DNA of 60,927 nt from Segetibacter aerophilus (GTDB lineage: Bacteria > Bacteroidota > Bacteroidia > Chitinophagales > Chitinophagaceae): contig NZ_BJYT01000028.1 of NCBI RefSeq assembly GCF_007991655.1, forward strand, positions 1 to 60,927, read 5' to 3'. Under the pieces are notes generated by a model, which was given only the letters and a program-made list of their open reading frames with translations, did no database searches and had not been told where the DNA came from. The position numbers and the translations under genes were made by a program. Shown one piece after another: positions 9,123 to 18,044 of the stretch. Each line of letters opens with the position of its first letter. Within the stretch, counting starts at the first letter, position 1.

Positions 9123-9974
9123 ATGAAAATTGCCGTTTTAATTACTGCTTACAATAGAAAGCAAAAAACGCTGGAATGTCTAAATAGTCTCGAGAAGCAA
9201 CAGTTGCCCGCCGGCACTATATTAGAGATACATCTAACAGACGACGCCTCTTCTGACGGAACAGCAACTGCAGTGAAAGAGAACTTTCCCTATATAAAGA
9301 TATATAGTGGCACGGGCAATCTCTTTTGGGCTGGTGGCATGAGGTATACCTGGAGCAAAGCGTTGGCAACAAAAGCGAATTTTTATCTCCTCTTAAATGA
9401 CGACACAATATTATCGAATAATGCGATTCTTGTTTTGTTAACCCACATTCAACATTTTACAACCCCTACAATTTGTATAGGTAGCACCGTTGATGTGGGG
9501 ACAGGAAAAACATCGTATGGAGGAAGCAGGCTCACGTCAAAAAGACGCTGGAAAAGTGAGATGTTAGAAGCCTCGCCCGAATTTAAACAATGTGATTTTG
9601 GTAACGCCAATATTATGCTTGTTCCAGCTGAAATAGTAGAGAAAATAGGTATATTATCAGATGTGTATACACATAGTTTGGCTGACTATGATTACACGTT
9701 AAAAGCAAAAAAAGCAGGTTTTAATGTGGTAGTTGCTCCGGGCTTTTTAGGAAGTTGCGTAGATGATCATGGAAATAACTGGAAATCTAAAAATACCAGT
9801 TTAAAGGAAAGAATTCAATATTTAAGAAGTCCCAAAGGTTTAGCGTACGACGAGTATTTGAAATTTATAAAAGATCATTTTCCTTTATCTTATCCTACTG
9901 CTTTTTTGAAGCTTTGGTTAAAAACTTTCTTTCCTTTTATATGGGACGTGTATAAAAAAAGAAGTGTATCCTAA
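9123..9974 (+). CDS. Glycosyltransferase family 2 (rhamnosyltransferase-like)
   Basis: A 283-residue GT-A enzyme opening with 'MKIAVLITAYNRKQKTLECL'. It has 'HLTDDASSDGT' (about 37-47) and a metal site 'LLLNDDTIL' (around 95). 'GNLFWAGGMRYTW' and 'NANIMLVPAEIVEKIG' are typical of GT2 proteins annotated as rhamnosyl- or galactofuranosyltransferases. It should add one sugar to the lipid-linked repeat unit at the inner face of the membrane. Confidence 0.88.
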   Translation: MKIAVLITAYNRKQKTLECLNSLEKQQLPAGTILEIHLTDDASSDGTATAVKENFPYIKIYSGTGNLFWAGGMRYTWSKALATKANFYLLLNDDTILSNNAILVLLTHIQHFTTPTICIGSTVDVGTGKTSYGGSRLTSKRRWKSEMLEASPEFKQCDFGNANIMLVPAEIVEKIGILSDVYTHSLADYDYTLKAKKAGFNVVVAPGFLGSCVDDHGNNWKSKNTSLKERIQYLRSPKGLAYDEYLKFIKDHFPLSYPTAFLKLWLKTFFPFIWDVYKKRSVS

Positions 9975-10070
9975 AATCAGTCTCAGGGATAATGGGATGA
10001 GGATCGGTTGCCTTACTAAACAGACTCCTATTAACAGATTTAAACACTAAAAATCCTAGCGTAAATAATT

Positions 10071-11015
10071 ATGATAGAAAATACAATTATAGCAGTCTTC
10101 TGTTATAAGCGTGCTGCCAAATTAAAAACGTCCATGGAGGCGCTTCTTAAGAATCCTGAATGCTCCGGTATGGACATTGTATTTTTTTGCGACGGACATA
10201 AAGGCGACAAGGATTTTCAGGGCGTGAAAGAAACAAGGGCTTATATCGACTCTCTCACTGGTTTCAAAAATATTTATAAACATTACCGCGAGAAAAACTT
10301 AAGTACTGGCCCCAATTTTAAGATGGGCATAACCTGGCTTTGCGAAAATTACGATCAGTTCATTGTTGTCGAAGACGATCTGGTTGTTACTTCCAATTAC
10401 ATAACTTATTTGCTGCAAGGTTTGCAGTTTTACAAACAAGAACAGTCGGTGTTTTGTGTTACGGGGTTCTGCTTTCCGATTAATGTAAAGAATTATGCTT
10501 ATGATACTATTGTACATAAAAGGTTTTGCTCCTACGGTTGGGCATCCTGGTCAAACAGGGTTAAAAACGTAAAATGGGATAAAGACGAGCTTAAAAATAT
10601 TATTAAAACTACTCCTGGTTTCAAAAACAGTCTAAATGAAGAAGGACGGGATTTGTACAGGATGGTTAAGAAACAAATAGACGGCACCATTTCAACGTGG
10701 GATATTCAAATGCAGGTACATGTGTCGCTTAACAGGTATAAAGTTATTTATCCTATCGTCTCAAAAGCGTATAATATAGGTTTCGATAATGAGTCTACAA
10801 ATACTTTCGGGGTAGATTATTTAAAGACAACGCTGGATGATGGATCAAAAACTAATTTTAATTTTTGTCCTGTACATGTTGTTGAGCCGGCTTTACAAGA
10901 CAAATTGAAACAACCATATTCCCTACCGGCTTTGGCCTACAGAAAGGTTGTTAATACGATTATTAAATACACGTCCAAAATTAGGAGACCAGCCCTCACG
11001 CTACTTTGGTTATGA
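10071..11015 (+). CDS. Glycosyltransferase, GT-A-like (GNT-I-like type)
   Basis: A 314-residue protein with an N-terminal nucleotide-sugar fold: 'TIIAVFCYKRAAKLKTSMEA', 'IVFFCDGHKGDKD', and an acidic metal site 'FIVVEDDLVVTSNYI' near residue 100. 'CSYGWASWSNRV' is a motif often seen in sugar transferases of this type in capsule loci. The stop codon overlaps the next gene's ATG (ATGA, 11012-11015), so the two are translationally coupled. Confidence 0.72.
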   Translation: MIENTIIAVFCYKRAAKLKTSMEALLKNPECSGMDIVFFCDGHKGDKDFQGVKETRAYIDSLTGFKNIYKHYREKNLSTGPNFKMGITWLCENYDQFIVVEDDLVVTSNYITYLLQGLQFYKQEQSVFCVTGFCFPINVKNYAYDTIVHKRFCSYGWASWSNRVKNVKWDKDELKNIIKTTPGFKNSLNEEGRDLYRMVKKQIDGTISTWDIQMQVHVSLNRYKVIYPIVSKAYNIGFDNESTNTFGVDYLKTTLDDGSKTNFNFCPVHVVEPALQDKLKQPYSLPALAYRKVVNTIIKYTSKIRRPALTLLWL

Positions 11016-12169
11016 AAATTTTAGTAGTGCATTGCGCGTATAAATACAAAGGAGGCGAGGACACAGTCGTAGAAGAGGAAATAAAGCTCTTACTTTCTCA
11101 AGGGCATGAGGTCGAGTTGTTACTGTTTAATAATTCAGGAAACGAGCTATTGAAAGTGTTGCAACTTCCGTTCAATATAACTTCCTATAAAAGAACAAAG
11201 GAAGTTTTAAAACGGTTCCGGCCTGATGTTGTTCATATACATAATCTTCATTTTGCGGCATCTCCCTCTGTGTTTTATGCCATTAAAAGCAGTAATATAC
11301 CTTTTGTAAATACCCTCCATAATTACAGGTTGCTTTGTCCTTCAGGAACTTTGTTTGATAACGGTCAACTTTTCCTGGACTCTTTAAAACAACCCTTCCC
11401 ATGGAATGCAATAAGAAAGGGAGTTTACAAAAATTCAAAAATGCTCACGCTTTGGTTAGCAATTTCTATTAAACTTCATCAATCGATTGGCACATGGAAC
11501 TTGTGTAACAAGTACATTGTGTTAACCAATTACGCCAAGCAGTTGTTGCTTAATTCAAAGTTTAAATTAAATAAAGACCAGATTGTCGTAAAGCCAAATT
11601 TTTCGACCACACCAGCTTCAAAAAATTCTCTTAGAAACAACTATTTTCTATTTGTTGGAAGGCTTACAATAGAGAAGGGAGTTCGAATACTATTGCATAC
11701 ATTTTCTCAGTTAGACTATGAAATAAGAATTGCCGGAGATGGCCCGTTAAAAGATGAGGTAATTAATTTTTCTAAAAGATTTCCGAACATAAAGTTTCTG
11801 GGCATTTTAGAAAAGCAGGAGGTGCTCAACGAATTACAATCTTGTACAGCACTCACCTTTCCTTCTATTTGGCTTGAAGGCATGCCTCTTATAATCATTG
11901 AAGCGTTTTCATCCGGAACTCCCGTTATCGCATCCAAGATGGGTGCAATGGAAGATATGATTACAAGCGGAATAAACGGATTTCACTTCAAGCCGGGAGA
12001 TCAGGAAGACCTTAAATCTAAAGTGATTGATTGGTTTCAGTCCAGCGAACATGTGAAGTCAGGCTTTCGACGCAATGCTCAAAAAACGTATAATGACTAT
12101 TTTCTCCCTAAAAATAATGCAGATCAATTGTTAGGTATTTACAAAAGCGTAATGAACCACTCCAATTAG
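11012..12169 (+). CDS. Glycosyltransferase family 4
   Basis: A 385-residue GT-B enzyme starting at ATG 11012, which overlaps the previous stop; an upstream TTG at 11006 is also in frame but less likely. The N-terminal domain has the acceptor loop 'YKGGEDTVVEEEIKLL' and 'DVVHIHNLHFAASP'. The C-terminal Rossmann domain has 'FVGRLTIEKGVRILLHTF' and the family's E-x7-E region 'LEGMPLIIIEAFSSGTPVIA', where the glutamates hold the nucleotide sugar. It is a retaining transferase for the repeat unit. The donor sugar cannot be read from sequence. Confidence 0.9.
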   Translation: MKILVVHCAYKYKGGEDTVVEEEIKLLLSQGHEVELLLFNNSGNELLKVLQLPFNITSYKRTKEVLKRFRPDVVHIHNLHFAASPSVFYAIKSSNIPFVNTLHNYRLLCPSGTLFDNGQLFLDSLKQPFPWNAIRKGVYKNSKMLTLWLAISIKLHQSIGTWNLCNKYIVLTNYAKQLLLNSKFKLNKDQIVVKPNFSTTPASKNSLRNNYFLFVGRLTIEKGVRILLHTFSQLDYEIRIAGDGPLKDEVINFSKRFPNIKFLGILEKQEVLNELQSCTALTFPSIWLEGMPLIIIEAFSSGTPVIASKMGAMEDMITSGINGFHFKPGDQEDLKSKVIDWFQSSEHVKSGFRRNAQKTYNDYFLPKNNADQLLGIYKSVMNHSN

Positions 12170-12510
12170 TGTTCAATTTGCTGAGCTTTCTGTAATGATT
12201 AGAAATTCTATTTGACTATTTCTTAATCTTATTTTCCCAAGTTTTAAGAATTCTTCAAAGCTTAACACTGGGGAATAGGATGAAGACTCCTTCCTTTCCT
12301 ATTGAATAAATAAAACTTCGAATCGACGTTTTACGTTAATTAAAAACCTCCAATAAACGCAGCATTTGAAAATTCGACAATAAGCAACGTGCTTTTTTAA
12401 ATGGTCAGAAGTTTTACTATTAAAAATTGCTCTGCAGTGTTAAAGTTTATATATCCAATCCTTTTAGGTAAACCAAATGTAAAAATTTTAAAAGCAGCTC
12501 TTTACAATTT
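12170..12510 (+). other. AT-rich gap before the WecG/TagA gene
   Basis: This 341-base stretch holds no convincing gene, strong terminator or recognised RNA element on either strand. It may contain the promoter for the WecG/TagA-like gene that follows, but no promoter consensus stands out. Confidence 0.4.
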
Positions 12511-13290
12511 ATGACTACAATTCCACTACTAAGCATAAACGTACATACGGGTAGATCTGCTGAATTTGTCGAGTCTATAATATCGATGGCTGAACGCAGA
12601 AAAAGTACATACGTCTGTGTTGCAAATGCACACATGGTGGTTGAAGCACACAATGACCCTGCTTTTGCAGATGTTGTGAAAAATGCTGATATTATTACTC
12701 CTGATGGAGTTCCACTGGTTTGGGCGTTAAGATTGTTATATAGGCTGAAACAGGAGCGCATAGCCGGAATGGATTTACTTCCAGCTCTTTTACGTCAAGC
12801 TTCAATACTTAAACTGCCTGTTTTTTTCTACGGCGGTACAGAGCAAATGATGGAGAAAACTACCACGTATTTAAAGAAACAATTATCTCCACTTAATATT
12901 GTAGGCACCTACAATCCTCCATTTAGAAGCCTTTCTTACCATGAAGAGAATGAAGTTGTAAGACTTATTAATGATTCCGGCGCATCGTTAGTTTTCGTTG
13001 TATTAGGATGTCCCAAACAAGAGCGGTGGATGGCTTCCATGAAGCACCGGGTAAATTCAGTCATGATAGGAATTGGAGGAGCATTACCTGTGTTGATAAA
13101 AATGCAAAAAAGGGCGCCAGTTTGGATGCAAAACATAGGGCTTGAATGGTTATTTAGGCTCGGGCAAGAGCCAAAGAGGTTGTTTAAAAGATATGCAGTC
13201 ACTAACTCTGTTTTTATTTATTTGGTTCTAAAAGGTCTTTATGACAAAGGTATGGCCAGGTCTAGAAGCCTGCTAAAGCTTACGCAATAA
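12511..13290 (+). CDS. WecG/TagA/CpsF family glycosyltransferase (GT26)
   Basis: A 259-residue protein with the hallmark family motifs: 'VCVANAHMVVEAHNDPAF' at about 33-50, 'NADIITPDGVPLVWALRLL' with the catalytic-type Asp, 'FVVLGCPKQERWMA', and the C-terminal 'APVWMQNIGLEWLFRLGQEP' followed by an Arg/Lys-rich membrane-docking tail. The family transfers ManNAc, ManNAcA or glucose as the second sugar onto an undecaprenyl-linked primer. It implies that an initiating phosphoglycosyl transferase exists elsewhere in the genome, since none is visible here. Length and motifs are typical. Confidence 0.93.
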   Translation: MTTIPLLSINVHTGRSAEFVESIISMAERRKSTYVCVANAHMVVEAHNDPAFADVVKNADIITPDGVPLVWALRLLYRLKQERIAGMDLLPALLRQASILKLPVFFYGGTEQMMEKTTTYLKKQLSPLNIVGTYNPPFRSLSYHEENEVVRLINDSGASLVFVVLGCPKQERWMASMKHRVNSVMIGIGGALPVLIKMQKRAPVWMQNIGLEWLFRLGQEPKRLFKRYAVTNSVFIYLVLKGLYDKGMARSRSLLKLTQ

Positions 13291-13458
13291 AGAGAAGTAA
13301 CGATGCTTTGCTCCAACAGAAGGCATAAAGCTCGGATCTTTTTCTATTAGTTAATATCTTGATCTGCCAAGAGAAGAACCTTTCTCTCTACATACTACTA
13401 ATAATCCTTTCTCATGTGAGATTTCTTTAAATTTTAAACAAAATAAAGCTGTAACAAT

Positions 13459-13566
13459 ATGATACTCCTAAAATTCTTTTTTATCATTTTTATCATTGGC
13501 GTCTTTTTTTTCTCTGTTTTTCTTTTAAAAGCGCTGTTTTCAAAACTTTGGGATGATGAGTATTAA
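13459..13566 (+). CDS. Candidate 35-residue single-span membrane peptide
   Basis: A small open frame begins ATG ATA CTC and ends TAA at 13564-13566. The translation has one strongly hydrophobic helix (residues 2-24, mostly Phe, Ile, Leu and Val, with Lys5) followed by 'KALFSKLWDDEY', a tail with basic then acidic residues. No clear ribosome-binding site precedes it, which is common in Bacteroidota. It lies 168 bases after the WecG/TagA gene and is followed by a strong terminator at 13781. AT-rich DNA readily produces hydrophobic short frames, so this could be chance. Confidence 0.4.
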   Translation: MILLKFFFIIFIIGVFFFSVFLLKALFSKLWDDEY

Positions 13567-13780
13567 CGGACCAACCCGTCTTATTATTAAACCTTTACAC
13601 TACCAATAAAGCCACTATGGTAGCAGCGGTTTTTGTCAAGTCGCTATTTCAATAAGGTGATTAGACTTTTCAATGCTGCTTATTGTTAAGCCCTAGAAGT
13701 AAGTTCTAGCTGAAACTACTTTTATTTTCGATTGAATTAATAGCTTTAACTAAAAGCAGCAATTGTAAATGAAATACAGT

Positions 13781-13825
13781 AAAACAAAGAGAGGTTACCC
13801 TGAAAGGTGACCTTTCTTTGTTTTT
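13781..13825 (+). terminator. Long intrinsic terminator
   Basis: AAAACAAAGA (13781-13790) pairs with TCTTTGTTTT (13815-13824), and the stem continues inward as GAGGTTACC with GGTGACCTT (two G-T wobbles) to a 6-base loop. It is followed by a T run. It would end transcription of the exopolysaccharide operon and the small membrane frame. The rest of 13291-13945 holds no other recognisable gene. Confidence 0.85.
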
Positions 13826-13945
13826 AGATTTTTGGGACTTTGGCAAATACGATTGCAATATAATTTAGTCTGTTACTTTTTAAAACATCCACTTTTAATA
13901 AAGCTACATAACCGGGGTAAGAGTTAGAAAGTTACATTAGATAGA

Positions 13946-14845
13946 ATGCAAAATCTGCTAATAATGAATTCACCAAATAAAAAATCAACAAGCAAGGCTT
14001 TTTCCGAAGTCACTATCCGCCAAAATCCGGATCAGACTTTTAGTTCCACTAATGTTCAAAAAGCTATTGGAACCTACTTAAAACTTATCCAGCATTTTAA
14101 AGTATGGAGTGGAACAAGATTATTCTTACAATTGCTACTGCGCCGAGTTGATCGACTTGTTATCCCCAATATTCGTTATCCTATTTCTTTACGAAAAGGT
14201 ACTTCTGACCAACAAGCTTTCTACCAGGTGTTTTTGTATAAAGAGTATGAAATTCTTTTTCCTGAAAATCCTAAAGTAATTATTGATGGCGGAGCAAACG
14301 TTGGATTATTTACTATCCTAATGAAAAATCGATTTCCCACAGCTAAATTCGTTTGTATAGAGCCTGATGTTGAGAACTTTCAGCAGCTTCAGAAGAATGT
14401 AAAAGCCTATGAGGACGTTTATTGCGAGAACTGCGGCTTATGGCCCATGGTAACAAATCTTAAAGTATGGGACAAATTTAATATAGGCAAGTGGGCAATG
14501 GTTGTTGAGGAGAATATGGATGACTGGAATGTAAAAGCTATATCGATCGATTACCTGATGAAAAAATACGGTATTGAAGTCATTGACGTGCTAAAACTTG
14601 ATATCGAAGCAAGTGAAAAGGAGCTCTTTACCACCAATTATCATAACTGGTTGGCTAAAACAAAAATGATTATTATTGAGCTTCATGATACTATGAAAGA
14701 GGGATGTGCAAGACAATTTTTCGAAACAATTAATAAAGTCTACTCTAGCTATGAGCTATCAATAAAAGGTGAAAATATAATTTTAGTAAACAAGAACTTT
14801 ACTCAAACTAAACAAGCTTTTGAACGATTAAGTTCAGTCTCTTAG
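13946..14845 (+). CDS. FkbM family methyltransferase
   Basis: A 299-residue protein with a class I SAM-binding core: 'VIIDGGANVGLFTI' (Asp114, Gly115-Gly120) and an acidic ribose-binding end 'FVCIEPD' (Glu139). 'IDVLKLDIEASEKELF' is the characteristic FkbM motif. FkbM proteins O-methylate sugars or lipids. After a terminator but on the same strand as the exopolysaccharide genes, it is plausibly a decorating enzyme with its own promoter. ATG 13964 is an alternative start. Confidence 0.9.
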   Translation: MQNLLIMNSPNKKSTSKAFSEVTIRQNPDQTFSSTNVQKAIGTYLKLIQHFKVWSGTRLFLQLLLRRVDRLVIPNIRYPISLRKGTSDQQAFYQVFLYKEYEILFPENPKVIIDGGANVGLFTILMKNRFPTAKFVCIEPDVENFQQLQKNVKAYEDVYCENCGLWPMVTNLKVWDKFNIGKWAMVVEENMDDWNVKAISIDYLMKKYGIEVIDVLKLDIEASEKELFTTNYHNWLAKTKMIIIELHDTMKEGCARQFFETINKVYSSYELSIKGENIILVNKNFTQTKQAFERLSSVS

Positions 14846-14990
14846 ATCTCCACATTATTGTTGCTATAAAACACGTCTTGTTTAAACTTTTTTAACCATT
14901 TCCTAATTTTAGCATTACTATTTTTCTTCTGTATAAAAGGAGAACTGTAGATTGTAGCTAGCGGAAAAGTACTGAACGGACAGTCTTGCA

Positions 14991-15024
14991 AAAGACCCTA
15001 CTGCTGTTGCAGTTGGGTCTTTTT
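14991..15024 (+). terminator. Intrinsic terminator, possibly of a small RNA
   Basis: AAAGACCC (14991-14998) pairs with GGGTCTTT (15015-15022). Inside it, ACTGC (15000-15004) pairs with GCAGT (15009-15013) around a TGTT loop, and TT follows. The structure sits 146 bases after the FkbM stop codon. It may simply end that mRNA, or close a short non-coding transcript lying between. Confidence 0.8.
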
Positions 15025-15140
15025 ACAAAAAATAGTTTTGTTTTCTATAGATGATAAGCAAGCTAATCAGATCTTGTAAAGATTAACTTTAGTCAACTAA
15101 AGGACATCTGTGAAGGGCCATTAAATCTTTAGCCCGGCTA

Positions 15141-15656
15141 TCAACAAATTCTCTCACTATTGTCTTGCGACATTTGCGTCAACAGATCTTCAAGGTTTTT
15201 CAAAGTCAAAGTAAACCCTTGTTTAAAGCCATCTAGCAACTTTTCCATGCGCTCAAAAGATTCATTATAAATAGTAATACTCACTTTTGTAACGCCGTCT
15301 TGTTCACTGAAATTCAACTCCCAATCCGAGCCCGGTAATTCAGGGTTTTCATCTTTGTCTGCAAAAGCATTAGTCATTTTAAAATTGATTTTTGGACTAA
15401 TGGATGTATACTTTTGAAGGGACCAGCGTTCCTGTCCTTCCGGGCTTACCATAGCATAAAATCTTCTTCCGCCAACTTCAAAATTCATAACTTTTGTTTT
15501 TGAAACATATGGTTTGGGTGCCCACCATTGGTCAAGAATTTCTTGTTTGGTAAAAGCATCCCATACCAGCGAAAGCTCAGCATCAAATTCTCTTTTTACG
15601 AATACTGTTTTTGCTGATTTGTCAACGGTAAAATCGAATAGCAGAGTGTTTGTCAT
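15141..15656 (-). CDS. SRPBCC domain protein (AHSA1/START-like)
   Basis: A 171-residue cytoplasmic protein with the AHSA1 pattern: '[32 protein letters not shown]' region near the start, a beta-rich middle with '[19 protein letters not shown]', and the closing helix '[17 protein letters not shown]'. These helix-grip proteins bind hydrophobic ligands; their precise role is usually unknown. The start codon overlaps the stop of the upstream ArsR-type regulator by 4 bases (15653-15656), a very common pairing in this phylum. Confidence 0.9.
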   Translation of the reverse strand: MTNTLLFDFTVDKSAKTVFVKREFDAELSLVWDAFTKQEILDQWWAPKPYVSKTKVMNFEVGGRRFYAMVSPEGQERWSLQKYTSISPKINFKMTNAFADKDENPELPGSDWELNFSEQDGVTKVSITIYNESFERMEKLLDGFKQGFTLTLKNLEDLLTQMSQDNSERIC

Positions 15657-15973
15657 TTTTTTTGTTTTTTAATTGTTGATAAAACTGTGTCAAGCTGATT
15701 GAAGCGCGCTTCCCAGATTTTTCTGAATTGATCAAGCCATTTGTCGATCTCTTTCATTTTTTCAAGTTGTAGAGAATAGTAAATTTCCCTGCCTTGTTGT
15801 TCCTGTTTTACCAGTTGGCATTCTGTAAGTATGCGAAGATGTTTAGAAACAGATTGCCTCGTCGTGTTAAAGTTCTCAGCAATGGCGTTTGGTGTCATTG
15901 CCTGCAGCGCGATTAAGGTAATAATAGCCCGTCTTGTGGGGTCGGCTATTGCCTGGAAAATGTCTCGTCTCAT
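15653..15973 (-). CDS. ArsR-type winged-helix transcriptional regulator
   Basis: A 106-residue protein with the standard fold: '[20 protein letters not shown]' first helices, recognition helix '[20 protein letters not shown]', then the beta-wing '[13 protein letters not shown]'. It lacks Cys metal-site motifs, so it is not a typical metal sensor. It is co-transcribed with the AHSA1-like gene and presumably autoregulates the pair; an AT-rich segment with CGGTTTCCC-type half sites lies just upstream (about 15990-16040). Confidence 0.9.
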   Translation of the reverse strand: MRRDIFQAIADPTRRAIITLIALQAMTPNAIAENFNTTRQSVSKHLRILTECQLVKQEQQGREIYYSLQLEKMKEIDKWLDQFRKIWEARFNQLDTVLSTIKKQKK

Positions 15974-16251
15974 TGCTTAAATTTTTATTCGGGAAACCGA
16001 CTGGTTGCAAATATAGACGCAACCATTCGGTTTCCCAATTTTTTTTTAAATTTTATTGCACGAAAGTTTATAAAAGTAGCTCGAGAATTCGTCTTGCAAC
16101 TTTAGCTACTTAAACTTCTGGGAGACCCGGGAGTAATAGAAGTTGAACGTAGGGCTACGTTTGAGTCGCAAAGCAAGAATTTATACCTGAACATGGACTT
16201 AGAAAAGAATAAAGCGGAGATTAGTAATGTAAGGCGCGTAAATATTTAAGG

Positions 16252-16554
16252 CTACAGTTTTGACCCTTTTATTAGCACGACAGATCTTATAGATTGCTCT
16301 TTCAAATGCAAAAATCTTTTTCGCTCTTCGTCTTGCATAAAATTATTTAAGTCCTGCTCCGCTTCAAATTCTACGAGATGTATTTCATATGGCTTTTCCA
16401 TTTTGCTCTGGATGTAAGCATCAGCACTGGGCCTAACTCTAAACAGAAGCTCGCCATTATATCTGGAAATTAGTGGGATGGCAAAGGCTTCAAATTGGTC
16501 GAAAGTATCTTCCTGCCCTTCGAGAATGTAAATAAGTTGAGTGATAAAAATCAT
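16252..16554 (-). CDS. Small dimeric alpha/beta-barrel-like protein (DUF1330-like)
   Basis: A 100-residue protein with a ferredoxin-like beta-alpha-beta pattern: 'MIFITQLIYILEGQEDTFDQFE', 'LISRYNGELLFRVRP', 'YEIHLVEFEAEQDLNNFMQDEERKRF' and 'SVVLIKG'. This resembles the DUF1330/antibiotic-biosynthesis-monooxygenase type of small dimeric domain. No catalytic residue can be assigned and the function is unknown. It is a free-standing gene between two minus-strand genes. Confidence 0.65.
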   Translation of the reverse strand: MIFITQLIYILEGQEDTFDQFEAFAIPLISRYNGELLFRVRPSADAYIQSKMEKPYEIHLVEFEAEQDLNNFMQDEERKRFLHLKEQSIRSVVLIKGSKL

Positions 16555-16588
16555 AGGCTTAATTAATGAAGTGGGTCTATTAGTTGCT

Positions 16589-16822
16589 TTACATTAAGGC
16601 ACTTGGCCTGGGACGTGCCCATGCTCGGTATACCAGTACCCCTACAATTCCTGTAAATAAAACAAATAGGAACCACGCGATATTGAAAATCCTGTTTTTG
16701 AAAAGCGCTTGTGATATTTCAAGTAATGTTTTAAGCCAAACAATTACTAATGCTATTATTAGTAAAAATACAATCCATTCTTTCCAGTCAACCGGAAGTC
16801 CAATTAATAAGACTTGATTCAT
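16589..16822 (-). CDS. Small membrane protein with PLDc_N-like domain
   Basis: A 77-residue protein with two membrane helices (about 15-35 and 45-66). The second part, 'IAWFLFVLFTGIVGVLVYRAW', matches the 'PLDc_N' motif found in phospholipase D/cardiolipin synthase N termini and in small stand-alone Bacteroidota membrane proteins. It ends in a short basic tail. The function is unknown. Confidence 0.7.
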   Translation of the reverse strand: MNQVLLIGLPVDWKEWIVFLLIIALVIVWLKTLLEISQALFKNRIFNIAWFLFVLFTGIVGVLVYRAWARPRPSALM

Positions 16823-16968
16823 TGTTATTTTATTAAAACTAAATGTAAGGAATCTTCTCTGCTAGTGACCCCGAATCCCAATACATGCCTGTTTGAAGAT
16901 ATTGCGTTCAGCTCTATATTTCTTTTGACTTTAAAGTTGCTGCAGTAATAGTCATAAGATTAATTTCA

Positions 16969-17760
16969 TTATGCTTCATTTAGGAATTTATTTATTAGTG
17001 ACACGGTCGCTGCAATTAACATACTGTCCTGCGGTGTTGTTAACTCACCGATGTAGTCCCCGTGTCCGCCAGGAATAATGGCAAGCCGTGAGTTAGGGAG
17101 TAGGCGGTGCATTTCTACAGCATGTTCAGCAGTGGTTACATCCTTGTCGCCTATTACAATGAATGCCGGAGCTTTGATTGATTTTATTTGCTCTTCTGAA
17201 ATATCGGTAAAGGACTGCATCCTTGCTATGTCTCTTTCATACATTCGATAAAGCGCCTTTTCATCAGGATTGATTTTTAAAAAAGCTTCTTTGTATGGTT
17301 GCGGCATTCCCTCGAATGTTGCTCCTGACATCATCTCCCAAAACCAACCAGGAGCACCTGCCTTTTTATAAAAAGTAGAAGCTACAATGATTTTGTTTGT
17401 CATCTCAGGATGCCGGATGGCAAATTGAAGTGTAGTGCTAGCGCCGTTGCTGAAACCGAAGATGTCAACTTTAGCAATATTTATATGTTTTAAAAGGGCT
17501 GCAATATCATCTGCATCTTGCGCAAAACTCAAAGGTCTATCGATGTCTGCAGTGTGTCCATGTGCCTGCATCTCAACTGCAATAATTTTTCGGGCTTTAG
17601 CAAAGTCATGTAATACGCGACCAAAAGTTGTTTGAATGGTAGATCCACCGCCATGAATTAAAACAAGTGGTGAGCCTGCACCGTGGATCTCGTAATACAT
17701 CTTTAGTCCGTTCACAGTAGCGTAGTTGCTTGTGCTATAAGGCGTCGAATTATTGTCCAT
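16969..17760 (-). CDS. Alpha/beta hydrolase
   Basis: A 263-residue alpha/beta-hydrolase. It has the oxyanion 'HGGG' (36-39), the nucleophile elbow 'GFSNG' (Ser104), an acid near Asp205/Asp207 in 'VIGDKDVTTAEH', and the catalytic His233 in 'IPGGHGDY'. No signal peptide is present, so it acts in the cytoplasm. Esterase or lactonase activity is plausible, but the substrate cannot be inferred. It is a single gene; the 284-base gap behind it holds no convincing gene. Confidence 0.9.
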   Translation of the reverse strand: MDNNSTPYSTSNYATVNGLKMYYEIHGAGSPLVLIHGGGSTIQTTFGRVLHDFAKARKIIAVEMQAHGHTADIDRPLSFAQDADDIAALLKHINIAKVDIFGFSNGASTTLQFAIRHPEMTNKIIVASTFYKKAGAPGWFWEMMSGATFEGMPQPYKEAFLKINPDEKALYRMYERDIARMQSFTDISEEQIKSIKAPAFIVIGDKDVTTAEHAVEMHRLLPNSRLAIIPGGHGDYIGELTTPQDSMLIAATVSLINKFLNEA

Positions 17761-18044
17761 GTTTTAGTGTTTTTGAAAGAAAGCTCCTTCAACCCAGGTT
17801 GTTGCAGCTCGACTTTCAGTTAGTGCGATATCCTTCTTGACAATAGCATAACATAAAGAAGTTTCAAGTAGTTCCTTCTGACAAAAAGGAGCGTCGCAAC
17901 GACTGCTGATAAAAGAACAAATGCTGGTGATAAAAATAATCGCATTACAGCATGTCTGTCGCACAAAGAGTTGGCGGGCTTTTCATCAATTGAATTCTTC
18001 TTTCAACCTTTTACGATTGCTTTTTGTAAAAGCACTAAAAGTGA

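Noticed and set aside
17764-17964. Minus-strand frame of 66 residues before the alpha/beta hydrolase
   Set aside because: Cys/Ser-rich, no recognised family, and a competing frame in the same DNA looks just as plausible; probably non-coding or repeat-derived.
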